From Callipepla californica brunnescens (taxonomy: Eukaryota; Chordata; Aves; Galliformes; Odontophoridae), in the NCBI GenBank assembly GCA_023055505.1, contig JALIRH010000004.1:32059502-32123501 (forward strand): a DNA stretch of 64,000 bases. The letters are read 5' to 3'. Every line of letters starts with the position of its first letter. The stretch's first letter is position 1. A program made the translations under genes and the position numbers. The notes beneath the pieces are model-generated. The model saw only the letters and a program-made list of their open reading frames with translations, searched no databases and was not told the origin of the DNA. Shown piece by piece: positions 22,701 through 32,354 of this stretch.

Positions 22701-25700
22701 CAGAAGCAAGGAAAGAGGTGATGAGGTTGTGGATGGGTGGTTCTGGATTTTCTGCTTGGTGGGCTGAGACAGCAGATCTGGCCTGTGTACTATGCCCATT
22801 TTCAAGGAGGCAGCGGAAGGTCTTTTGGTGTCCTGCAGTTCCCAGTTCTCAGGAACTCAGATCTTGCTGACAGACTTTTCTATATGGGGTGTCCCAGGGA
22901 ATGGAGAGCACCTCTCCTTTTTCATGTGAGGATCTATGTAATCAGTTTCCAGTTTGTCTGCTTGCTTTGAAAACTGTACTATAACTTTTCTGAGTAGGTC
23001 ATGAAGGATGGGGCTTTTCTGTTGTTATGCAGGTGATGCACTGAAGGCAACTTTGGAGGTCTTTTCCTTGCAGCAGCTTTTTACCTTAGAGGATACAGCT
23101 GCCTTTAAGCTGCCTAGTATCTCGTGGGCTGCTTAGGTGAATCTGGCAAACTGAGGGCTTGTAGCTTCTGAAGTGGTCTCTGTCCCTAGCTGTCAAGTAT
23201 GGGTTCAGAAATGCAGAGGAACTATGCTTCTGTGGCAAGAAAGTATGGTACACGATGCTAGGGGACAGGAGCAAATGACTAATAGAGAGACCAGTAGGTC
23301 TCTTGTAATTTCTAGATCATGTACCATTGGGTATATTTTTCATTTGGCAGTCCTAGGAAATGGAAACACTGCTTTTGTGAACTGCAGTAGCTAACTGTGC
23401 AATCTAACTTCTCTTTTTCCAGCCTGAGGTTAGTGGTACGGTAGCCTCAATTGGCACTGCTAGGGTAGATGGTATTCCTGACTCTCCCTGAATGGAGCTC
23501 AGTAGTAGCATGAGGGCTGAACAGCTTTGTGGCTCACGAGGCAGAACTGGGACTCACAGTTTGGCAACATAGAAGGAAAATAAAATCTTGGATGCATTGA
23601 AGGGACCGTGTAGGTAAGCAGAGCTGGATGAGTGCAGAAAAACAGAGCCACCCATAGAACTTATACAATGGGCTCCTAAGAGTATCTGGGAATAGATTTA
23701 GCCTTAGGTGAAGAAAAACCGCTAAGAATTTGCTCTCTGTTGTAGCCTACTAAATAGGATTTCTGTGGAACTAGCATTTTTTTTTTCTTCTAAATGCTAC
23801 AGAATCTTTATTTAGCCTCATTTAAAAGTCTATTTAAAAAACTGTCAAAATGCCAGATGTTCTAGGCAGGTACCCTCCCCCTTCTCTGCGCTGCTCCAAT
23901 AGTGTCAGGAATTAAATGAAAATCAGGAAGGAAAAATGTCAAGTCCTTTTTTTAGCGAGCTCAGAGAGAGAGGGTGAGAGAAGCAAGTGAATGAAATCCA
24001 GCTGTGATTGAGTGGAGCAGGAGATTAGTATCACAACGAACTGTAGAACACTTTTTGATCATCACTGTCCCATCAGCAGTTCCTTCCAGGAGTGAGGCTG
24101 TGTGGAGTCAGACTTTCTCCATCTGTTGTGCTCAGGCACCAAATGGCCTTGCATTCTTGATTTTATTTGTCAGGCAAGTCCCTGAAGCAACCTCACCACT
24201 GTTCTTGGTTTTGGAATTAATAGGCACAGATTTGACCCATACAAATGTGCAAGTGAACGGTCTCAGCGCTCGGGCTGTCTTTGGGGTGACCGGTTGAGAG
24301 CTGAACACCTCTTGAAAAGAATATGCTCTGACACTGAGTTAAATAGAACTTCCTATGCACCTGTTAGGTTCCTGGCTGGAGAAGAATAAGGTTGAGACAC
24401 CTGGAGACTGCTGGTTTGCTTTGGGTGCCTTGGCATTTATTAGGGGAGCCTGGCTTAGAGTTGGAGGACCTGGGTCAGTACTCCTGTTCAGCCGAACTTG
24501 GCTTTTAAGAGCAATGTTCACATGGCCTTCATTCATGGAGCATTCTCCTTGTCCTCTGACTAGCAAATGTGCTGACAAGAGGTCACTTCATGAGAAACAC
24601 CTTGCCTTGGTATCTTTCCCCAGGGAAAGATTTGTCCTTCGTTTCCCTCTGCCCCAGTATCTGCCTGCATCTTGGCTAAGTCCTTTGCTTGTCTGCCAAA
24701 TTTTGGGCCTTGCTTAGTCTGCTATGCACTAAGTCCCCTTTTTTGTCATTCATGATATGCTCAGGGGAGTGGAGTCTTTCTAAAGCCTTGTTTAACAGAA
24801 GTCTGTCTGTGTGGCTGTTTCCTGCAGCAGGAGTTGCATTCAGAGCTGTCTATTGAAGTACCACTTGGGGACTGTGGCAGGCAGGGACCAACTCAGTGGG
24901 CACACCTAGGGCAGTTCTTGGCGTGTGACTTCTACTGTCTTGAAGCCTGCAGTCTTGTTCTTTCCCAGGTGTCTGTCAGTTCATTCTGTACTGCTGGAGC
25001 CTAGTGACTGAGGGATACAGATTAATGGGGAATGCTTGTTTTTGTGAGCCTGCTAATGTGTGGTACCCATAACAAGATTGAGGTTTTTTATTCATTCCCC
25101 ACCCCCCAAAAAAACACCCACATTCTGCAGTTCCAGTGAAAAATATAACTTGCTATAAGCTGCAAGAGCTGCCTGCTTCTCTGCACCAGCTTAGTTCTCA
25201 GTGGAGGATTAAGTGTTCTGGGAACTTCCTTCTTGCAGCTTGACACAGCATCAATATGAAACAAGGTCCTGACCACATTTGGTCACTAACTCATTCATCT
25301 TCTTTGCCTGGAGTTGTGGAGAGAGGTGCAAATATGGGCAACTGACAAGAAATAGTGCATCAGTTACAAACTGCTTCAAAAACTTGAAACATAAAGCCTG
25401 GGAACTAATGTCAGACCTCTGCACTGAGGCCAAAACTGGCTGGGGGTGGAAAGAACAATTTTCCCAGTGTGCCAGCTGTCCCTGCTAGCAGAGATGAAGC
25501 TTCTGAGGATCACAGATGCATCCTGGAGGCCTATGATGGTGAGCATGTATTGTAGCATTGACTTGTGAGAAATTCGGAGACTACTGCTTATAGAAGCTCC
25601 ATCTAATTCAGACTTGACCTGCACAGCCAGGGGGCTGTAATTCTATCCTTGAGCCTATTTCTCATTCAGCTTACATGTCACCTCCCTCCAAGGTGAAGGC

Positions 25701-28458
25701 AGATGGTATTCAAACATAGAAAGTGGCATCAGTGCAGTGCACTGAAAAGCAAAGACACATAGAAGAACATCCTTGGTTTTCTCTCTGTTCTAGACAAGGA
25801 TGTGATCTTCAGACCTGATTATTTCAGTGTGTGAAATGTGTGAGAGCTACACTTTATTGTGCCCTGCAAACTATACCATGATCTGTGGGTGAAAAGGAGA
25901 ATTTGATTGTATAAAACCCTGACTGTTGTTTTCCTTGCAGATGGACAACTCTAGTGGTCTATGTCATGTCTCTGGTGGGGATGATCGTCTACACTTTCAC
26001 TCTGAACCTAGGTCACCTCTGGGTGGTCTTTGTGACTGCAGGTGTTCTGGGGTAAGTTCATGTGCAGGCTGTTTTCCTCTATGCTTGAGTTGCTAGGATA
26101 TGAGGAGGGGGGCAGAAGCTGTGGCCCAGGAGGGCCTGGGGAGAGCCACAGCCTGCTTGAGGCTCCTACATGGGATAAGGACAAAAGGAAAATGCATTTA
26201 GACCTGTCTGGCTGATGGATGCTGCTGGGGGTGATGCCCTTCTGTGTTGCTTGTAGGAGATGCTGCTTTTACTGCCTCGTTCTTTGCAGCTTCCTGATGG
26301 CTTGGCTCCATGCTCAAGGCTGTGAGAAAAAGTATTTGTGGGTTGGAGGGAGACATATGCCCGGAAGACAGAGTTAGACAGCTTCATAGGCAATGATAGA
26401 AGATGTAACTGGTGCACTAAGTCTGGCATCCCAGAAGGCATTTGTGCTACATTGTGTCTCTGCAGCCTTCTTCCTGGCCCTTATGGAGTTTTTCCCCTGT
26501 GTTTCTTTACAGCTTTTTCATGACAGGGTACCTTCCCCTGGGCTTTGAGTTTGCTGCAGAGTTGACGTACCCAGAATCAGAAGGAACATCATCGGGGCTC
26601 CTTAATGTCTCAGCACAGGTTGGTGTGTTGTTTTCCTTTCTTGCTTTTTTTTTTTTTTTTTTTTTAATAGGCAGAGATATCAAACTGTAATTCCCAGCAC
26701 TGAATCCCATTTCTTGTCCATGATTATTACCGTGTACTGGAGATTTAAGCACCTCAGAACATGGCTTTTCAAGTAATGGTCCTGTGGCATTTGTCTACTG
26801 GCACCCATTCTATTTCTGCTAAGGAAAATGCCAATCAGGATGCAAGTCATCTTTGCATTTTCCAACATTATTCCTAACAGTCCAGTGAGAGATGTCCTGC
26901 CTTCTGCCCAGAGAGAGATGGGCTTCCAGCCTTAAAGGGTCACCTGAATCAACTGAAAGAAGGTATCCCTGGACGTGTTTATAAACAAACTTTAGCCTAG
27001 TGACAGCAACAGTTCATCTAGCCTGTATGCTCTGATACTTTGTCAAAGTTGGGAAGCTGTTCAAGCTGCTTGATGATAACAGTACAGCTTGACCTTGTGT
27101 TTGTTTGTAGATCTTTGGTATTGCCTTCACCATCAGCCAAGGGCAGATCATAGATCACTTTGGGACAAAGGCAGGAAACCTCTTTCTTTGTTTCTTCCTG
27201 CTCCTGGGGTCCATCATGACAGGTAACTAAGTTTCTCGGTATTCTGCTGTGACTCTTTGCCTTGTGCTTGGCATGTGAACTGAAGGGCTTTGGGGGTTAG
27301 CATTACCTTTGGGGAGTGGTAGAACTCACACAGCAGCCTCATAGCAATGTCACAGTACTTTCTGAAGCATTTGGTTTGTGTTACAAAAAGTTCCAAGGCT
27401 TCTTGCCCTGTTTGTTTTTCGGGACTTCCAAGATGTACCTTCTGAAAAAGGAAGGACATTAACTCCTTATTGCACCATACAAAAGCACTGTTCTCCTTGT
27501 TCAGGACAGTGGTTTCCCTTCCCCTGAGGCCTCTTTGCCCCTTTGAGTCTTAGATAAATTGATTTGGGATTTGCATGGTAACTAAACTACCTTCACTTTT
27601 TTTCTTCTCTTTGTTGAAGCATTCATTAAGGCTGATCTTCGGAGACAGCAGGCGAATGTGGAAAATGAACATACAGTGAGTAAATCCCCTTTCAATCCTG
27701 CTGTGCACCTGTTATTGGCTCAGGACAGACTTCATCCTTTCTTCCTTCCAGGAATGGAGCCTGGCCCCTTTCTGAGTTACAATTGTAGCTGTGATTCTAT
27801 TTTCTTGACCCACTGCTTGCCTGGCCTGTGGGGAAGCTCCTTGCTGGCGTGTTCAGACAGGTGGCTGTAATTTCAGCTTTGCCAGCTGCTGGGAGCCTCT
27901 GTTGGTTTACTTCTAATGTTCTGCAAACTCTGTAAGACTCTGATATTCTGGGAGTCTGCAGAGCTTTACATGTGTTGCTCTTGGCTAAAGACAGCTGTGG
28001 GACAGAGCTGTGATGTCTTCTTTCCTCTAACCATCCTTTTGCCATGTTTAGAGCTGGGTAACTATTCTTCCAACTCCTGAGAGAGGCAGGTTGTTCTGAT
28101 TCCCTATCTTTAGCTGCAAAGTGGGGTTCTTTGCTCAGGCCAGGAGGGAAGTGAGTGGCAAAACCCAAACTGAGGCTTGAGCCAGTGTAGCTCCTTACAT
28201 TTGATGCAGTACTGTAGGCAAGGCTTGTGTCAGAAGTCAGGGTAGCAGGTCCCTGTGGTGCAATTTTCAAATATTGCAGCTGTTTGGGTGTGGGACAGGG
28301 TCTCCATATGAGTGAACTGCAGTGGATACTCTCAGAAATTCTCCCTGGAGGGAAAAAAGAGAGGATTGGTGGTTTCTTGGGACACTTCTCCTTAATGCTC
28401 TTGGCTCCTCTTCTAGGACGTTAGCAGAGATGTCCATTCAGTGTCCATGAAACCATGA
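4230..28458 (+). CDS. FLVCR2: FLVCR2 choline/heme-family MFS transporter (spliced, 10 coding exons)
   Basis: This is a 12-helix plasma-membrane transporter of the major facilitator superfamily (SLC49 group). It was first linked to heme and is now known to carry choline, notably at the blood-brain barrier; human loss causes Fowler syndrome. Ten exons join in phase to 463 residues without a stop: 4230-4739, 15547-15688, 16596-16736, 21372-21439, 22159-22262, 25941-26051, 26513-26618, 27111-27222, 27620-27675, 28417-28458. Visible family landmarks include [13 protein letters not shown] in helix 1, [56 protein letters not shown] and ISQGQIID. Trp49 and Tyr272 align, by my recollection, with the choline-cage residues Trp102 and Tyr325 of human FLVCR2. 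The protein is shorter than human (526) mainly because the N-terminal tail lacks the Pro/Ser repeat. The start at 4230 has a purine at -3 and G at +4. FLVCR1 is a paralog, but synteny with ERG28 and TTLL5 favours FLVCR2. Confidence 0.95.
4975..5231 (+). repeat. CR1 LINE fragment (3' UTR end)
   Basis: The segment follows the CR1 3' order: 'aaggagtaatggttttaaact', a 'gtagatttagactacgtgtt' block, 'gccccatccctggaggcac', a 'tggatggagccctgggca' block, and a final 'attccatgattctata'. It is a 5'-truncated, diverged plus-strand copy inside FLVCR2 intron 1. Confidence 0.85.
5828..5855 (+). repeat. (TTTA)n microsatellite
   Basis: An uninterrupted run of seven TTTA units lies in FLVCR2 intron 1. Confidence 0.95.
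6204..6733 (-). repeat. CR1 LINE, about 530 bp, minus strand
   Basis: The plus strand begins with the reverse complement of a CR1 terminus (cagaatcacagaactgcagg, then ggttggaaggaacctccaga) and runs back through the 3' UTR into the C-terminal part of CR1 ORF2. On the minus strand the ORF2-type words seen as shadows include 'LERVQ'-like and 'RGNGHKL'-like segments, now broken. It is the same subfamily as the copy at 56,118-56,640 and lies in the opposite orientation. Confidence 0.9.
15547..15688 (+). CDS. FLVCR2: FLVCR2 coding exon 2
   Basis: The acceptor is ctgctcag and the donor is g|gtaagg. It encodes residues 171-217 plus one base: [19 protein letters not shown] (end of helix 5 and the following loop) and [19 protein letters not shown] (helix 6). 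Length is 142 bases, entering in phase 0 and leaving in phase 1. Confidence 0.95.
15689..16595 (+). other. FLVCR2: FLVCR2 intron 2
   Basis: This 907-base intron contains nothing that I can name. The acceptor side has the pyrimidine-rich stretch 'tctggtttcag'. Confidence 0.85.
16596..16736 (+). CDS. FLVCR2: FLVCR2 coding exon 3
   Basis: It completes the Val codon and encodes [14 protein letters not shown], the central cytosolic loop shared by FLVCR proteins, followed by [15 protein letters not shown] at the start of helix 7. Length is 141 bases, phase 1 in and phase 1 out; the donor is g|gtaagg. Confidence 0.95.
20327..20730. repeat. Long imperfect inverted repeat (about 100-bp arms)
   Basis: The core left arm at 20,391-20,429 and the core right arm at 20,629-20,667 are reverse complements at 38 of 39 bases; the shared part begins ccacctgg on the left and ends ccaggtgg on the right. 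Weaker complementarity continues outward on both sides (ctttctgagaagaaagtt against ctttcagaaagggaagtt after reversal) to about 20,327 and 20,730. The spacer is about 199 bases. It may be a foldback or miniature DNA transposon with long terminal inverted repeats, or a local inverted duplication. No transposase is visible. Confidence 0.8.
20970..20992. repeat. Perfect 23-nt palindrome (11-bp arms, 1-nt centre)
   Basis: The left arm is tgaatctcagg and the right arm is cctgagattca, with a single t between them. It lies about 240 bases after the long inverted repeat in FLVCR2 intron 3. Its role is unknown. Confidence 0.85.
21372..21439 (+). CDS. FLVCR2: FLVCR2 coding exon 4
   Basis: It encodes [19 protein letters not shown] and YHYP, the discontinuous part of helix 7 and the loop after it. 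It carries Tyr272, which aligns with the aromatic choline-cage residue of human FLVCR2 by my recollection. Length is 68 bases, phase 1 in and phase 0 out; the donor is cca|gtaagt. Confidence 0.95.
21440..22158 (+). other. FLVCR2: FLVCR2 intron 4
   Basis: A 719-base intron in which I see no repeat or nested gene. Confidence 0.85.
22159..22262 (+). CDS. FLVCR2: FLVCR2 coding exon 5
   Basis: The acceptor is tgccacag. It encodes [29 protein letters not shown] and RTKTY (helix 8 and the cytosolic loop). The first residue after the junction is Arg where human has Gly by my recollection. The alternative AG two bases later would break the frame. Length is 104 bases; the donor is aa|gtaagt. Confidence 0.93.
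22263..25940 (+). other. FLVCR2: FLVCR2 intron 5
   Basis: A 3.7-kb intron. It holds short T and A runs (near 23,778 and 25,106). Open frames at 24,004-24,297 and 24,355-24,717 have no recognised domain and no splice support. Nothing else is identifiable. Confidence 0.8.
25941..26051 (+). CDS. FLVCR2: FLVCR2 coding exon 6
   Basis: It encodes [20 protein letters not shown] and [16 protein letters not shown] (helices 9 and 10). Length is 111 bases, phase 2 in and phase 2 out; the acceptor is ttccttgcag and the donor is g|gtaagt. Confidence 0.95.
26052..26512 (+). other. FLVCR2: FLVCR2 intron 6
   Basis: A 461-base intron with no recognisable element; its end has a strong pyrimidine tract. Confidence 0.85.
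26513..26618 (+). CDS. FLVCR2: FLVCR2 coding exon 7
   Basis: It encodes [20 protein letters not shown] and [15 protein letters not shown], the most conserved FLVCR block (helix 10/11 region). Length is 106 bases, phase 2 in and phase 0 out. The donor cag|gttggt is weaker than the others in the gene. Confidence 0.95.
26619..27110 (+). other. FLVCR2: FLVCR2 intron 7
   Basis: A 492-base intron. A run of 23 T bases at 26,645-26,667 lies just after the weak donor. No other element is seen. Confidence 0.85.
27111..27222 (+). CDS. FLVCR2: FLVCR2 coding exon 8
   Basis: It encodes [20 protein letters not shown] and a hydrophobic stretch through LLGSIMT (helices 11 and 12). Length is 112 bases, phase 0 in and phase 1 out; the donor is g|gtaact. 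Confidence 0.95.
27223..27619 (+). other. FLVCR2: FLVCR2 intron 8
   Basis: A 397-base intron with a T-rich acceptor tract; nothing else is seen. Confidence 0.85.
27620..27675 (+). CDS. FLVCR2: FLVCR2 coding exon 9
   Basis: It encodes [19 protein letters not shown], the start of the cytosolic C-terminal tail just after helix 12; the FIKADLRRQ segment is typical of the family. Length is 56 bases, phase 1 in and phase 0 out; the donor is aca|gtgagt. Confidence 0.92.
27676..28416 (+). other. FLVCR2: FLVCR2 intron 9
   Basis: A 741-base intron with no named element. If it were retained, the frame would continue for about 65 codons before a stop. Confidence 0.75.
28417..28458 (+). CDS. FLVCR2: FLVCR2 coding exon 10 (last)
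   Basis: After a pyrimidine-rich acceptor (ggctcctcttctag) the phase-0 frame reads [13 protein letters not shown] and stops with TGA at 28,456-28,458. This tail differs from the Glu-rich mammalian tail, so the exon is supported by splice grammar and position rather than by similarity. A different last exon further on remains possible. Confidence 0.65.
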   Translation, partial: DVSRDVHSVSMKP

Positions 28459-29272
28459 GCGACCATGACTAGCAAAGAGAATAAGCTCAGTTCTCTGCTG
28501 GCTTGAGTCAGACTTTTTCAGAAGATGATGCTGCCTGTCTCCAGTTAATCTAGCCAGTCCAATCTGGAGAGAGACCAAAAGGTCCGAGAAGCAGCCCTGC
28601 TCTGACCAGCTGCTCAGGAAGGTGGATTTTCAGTTACAAAATATATACTGTTTGTTTTATTTTCACAGAACTATCTGAGAATAAATGCAGGGAGTACAAT
28701 AGGTAGGGGGAATTGATACTGCTGTGGGTAGTTGTTACATATAAAGCTTGGAGTAGACCGGGAAAAAGAATGGGTGTAAGTTTACTTAGTTTGGGTAAAG
28801 TAGCCTCTCCTATTGTCATAACTTAAGAACAGTTATTGCTTTTTTTCTGCTCTGGGGTTGACAACTTAGACCCTGATGCTTACCATTCCTACAGTTAGTC
28901 TAATCAACTGAACTAGAAGACTGTACTCATCTCCTGGAATCCTGGTATGAATGAAGTTAATGGGAAGAGGCGAGGCTAAGCTGAGCTAGGGTGACAAGCA
29001 GTCTGTTTTATACACACCAAACTGCTTGTATCCTTTGATGAGCAGTGATGAAACAAGATGAATTTTAAGGCAAGCCATCCTCTCTCTTCAAGCCCTCTGG
29101 AAGCAAGGTTGTCAGAGAGGTGCTGGTGACACATTTAATTCATAACATGTTAGAAGATTCAGGAAATATTACGGTTGTGTCACCTAGTGGTAGTAAGGCC
29201 CTTTCCCTTTTTGTCAGGTACTTCTCTTGCCGGATGAATTGTACTCTTTTGGCATTTTTTGTAAAAGTCTGA

Positions 29273-29278
29273 AATAAA
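29273..29278 (+). terminator. FLVCR2: Candidate FLVCR2 polyadenylation signal
   Basis: This canonical AATAAA is about 815 bases after the stop codon. An earlier one lies at 28,680-28,685. Either would give a short or medium 3' UTR. RNA ends are needed to choose. Confidence 0.35.
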
Positions 29279-32200
29279 GTTGTAAGAGCTTGCTGCTGAA
29301 GCAAACTGGTGTTGAGACCAGAACAGAAGTAGTACAGGTCACTTCTATAATCCTAAAAGCTTCCAAAACTGACTGCAGTAAGAACCAGAGGGATATGTGT
29401 GAGGAAGTAGGTCTCATCAGTCAAAAACTTTCATGACAGCACCTTCCCCTGAGGGCTCATGCTCTGTGGAAGTCATGATAGATACTTCTTCCACCCCCAC
29501 TATAAATGGCTGAGCGTACCACGTTGTTTCTCAGGATTAACAACCAACCCCAAGGGCCTGACCTACTGAAGTGAGCTGAACCTGGTGTTCTGCATTATTA
29601 TGGATCCCTCAACCAGGTGGGCAGAGGCACTGCGTGTTGCCTTTGTGGGGAGTTCTGATGGTCTCAATACTCTGGAGCTCTGCCATATGGCATGGCTGCC
29701 TTGCCTGTGCTTGGGTGTTTGTACTGGTTTCTTTCTTTACCTGTTTCTTTTTTTTTTTTTTTTTTTTTTTTCTCCCCTTCCCTACTTGCCTTCACATTTT
29801 CTGGGATCTGACTTGTGGCTGTTGTTACAGAGACTCCAAGGCAGCAATCAGATCACGGCTTATGGACTGTAGCTTGTAACCCTAACCCCATCAATTCCCA
29901 TTCCTGTTCACTAGCTCACATACAAAGGTAGGAGAATCACACTAATGTGCTTGTCTGAACACTCAAGGGTGGCACAGGCACCAAGCCAATGACGCTTCTG
30001 GGACAGCAACAGCAGGCACAGTGCTGAGAGCTGCCCTTCTTGGGAATGGCTTTGAGAGGAAGGATAAGACAGCTTTCCAGAATAGTGAACACCCACCAAA
30101 CTTGTGTTGGTTGAGGTGTTGGAAGAGGTGCAGCGCAGCAAAGCCTGGTATTGGAGCAGATGGAGTATTGAATTGACAGTAAGTTAACGGGGAAAGGAAA
30201 TGGTATTTGGAGGCCCTTCTCAGATGTTACTTTTACCATCCAGATTCTTGGCTGGAAAAGATGCCAGGAGCTCTGTAGAAGAGTTGGCTTTCATCACTAC
30301 CAATAACAAGGTCATTGGGTTGGTGCCTTTTGGTGTACAAACACCTGAAAATTATAAAGCTCTGTCCTTGTCTGTCTGTGGATCTTAGTGGCACTTGGCA
30401 TTTTCTCAGCTGTTGCTTTAGGTGTGGTGCTTTATTACTCACTCTTCTCTGCTTTGCGTGCTGGCTGGCTGCTCTGCCAGGTAAACTGGGCTACCTTGTG
30501 CTTCTGACCAAGTGTGTGTGTATCATTACATGGCCACAATCCATGGGACTAACAGACAAAACCACAAGAGTCTCTTGGAGAAAACCACCTCAAACCTGCT
30601 AAGATTAGGCATGTGCTATAGGTAGTGTGAAGCTGCCATACTTTGCAGATGTGAAGAGCAGTCACACACACAGGGTGTCACACACACTGGGCTGAGCACT
30701 TCTAAAGCTGTCCCCACGTCTCTGGCTTTTTTAGCAGGCAGATATGTATCGTGTTCACTTGGGATGAAGTAACTGAGAAACTGTAGCTGCATGAACTGGG
30801 CAAGCCTGTTCTGGTGTGCTGATAGGTTTTGTTGTTGTTGTGTTAGATGGCTGAAGTTTATGCTATTGGCTTCGTTGATTGGTATTGGTCTTGTTTTGGT
30901 ACAACTGACAGTGTTACTGCTCACGTCCCAGCTGCAAAATAGGCCTTGCTGTGTTATAACTATTGTAAGGAGACAATGCATTTGGAGTCAGGTGTGATCT
31001 TCCAGAGGATGCAGAGTTGTAGAGCTGTCAGCTGAAACGTTGTACTACTGGTTGTGTGGTCCTGTTGATGACAGTGTTTTCAGCAGTGCTGACCCAACAG
31101 GGGTGCAGTCCCATGGTGGAGGTGGATGGTTGACTTATTGTTTTCCGTGGGACCTGTCTTCCAGTATTGGGCTTAGCAAGATTTGAATCTTCCTGGTGTA
31201 AAAATAGAAATGATTGGATGGAGAACTGTCACAGCTTCTAACTGGATGTTCAGCTTTGGTTCAGGGTAGGACTGTGAAACGCCTGATTTCACAGTGTATT
31301 AAGATACAGAAAAGAAAAACACACATGCTAATTCTCATACAAAAAGCTCTTCACCAAGTCGTACATTCTGGTGCTGAAATAGAAAGTCTAGAATTTGACT
31401 CAGCAGCTGACTTTGTCAGGGAGAAGAGGCACGTGTAATGCCACAGCATCGGTGAAAAGAGTCAGTATTGTTATCGGCCTTCACTCTCTGCCAAGGATCC
31501 ACAGCCTCCAGGCAGCTGCCTTTTGGTGGCTGTGTCCACCCTGCAACCTTGTTTCCTCTTCTTCCTGCAGGCAGCTGCCTTGCGCTTACAAGCACTTTGC
31601 CTTCTGTCAGTGCCTTTTTCTGCTGAAGGTTATTGTTAAACAGATGTTGCAATTGATAGAACTTCTAGCGGATCGAAATGGCACTGTGAACACTTTGTCC
31701 TCTATTGAGAAATCTGGAATGTGGTTCCAACAGTCCTCCCATTTGTGCCAGTTCCCAGAGCATTAGTGGGGTTAACTTCCTATATCTCAAAACACTCGAA
31801 TCAAATGCCTACAAAAAGACTCATTATCATGTAAAATGGGCTGCATTTACTGTAAGTGTATCTGAAGCCATTTCTACATTCGGCCTTGAGGTTTCATAGT
31901 AGTGTCAGTTGAAACAGGATCTGTATTATTGTCATGTTTATGCTGTGTACAGCCTGTGTTCATCTGTCCCTGGTTTCCAGCATCTGTGCAAACTGTCTGT
32001 TATTGTTTCTTTATGTTATGCAATAAGCATCTTTGCTGATTTTTGTAATTGTTTTGAGTCAGAAGTATTTTTTGTACAAGAAAGGTCTTAAACAAACACT
32101 TCTTTGGAAATATTTCTAAGCTGAAGTGTATTTATTTTTTTTTTTTTTTAAAGAAAGAAACTATCCTTCTTGTTTGCTTGTGCAGGATCTCAAGCTGGCA

Positions 32201-32326
32201 GGATTGTTTTTTCCTTCAGACTGGGCCTTGCTAGCCCTCTTTGACTATAACAAATTGGATTTAAGTGTGTTCAGGATACTTTACGTCTATTTCATATAGT
32301 AGGAGATTTTTTTTGTCTGTTTGTGC

Positions 32327-32354
32327 TGTGTGTGTGTGTGTGTGTGTGTGTGTG
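32327..32354 (+). repeat. (TG)14 microsatellite
   Basis: An uninterrupted run of 14 TG units, able in principle to form Z-DNA and likely to vary in length. Confidence 0.95.

Noticed and set aside
24004..24717. Two adjacent open frames in FLVCR2 intron 5
   Set aside because: No domain, no initiation context and no support as alternative exons.
29748..29771. Long T run, considered as the reversed poly(A) tail of a processed pseudogene
   Set aside because: No cDNA-like sequence lies next to it, and no target-site duplication is seen.
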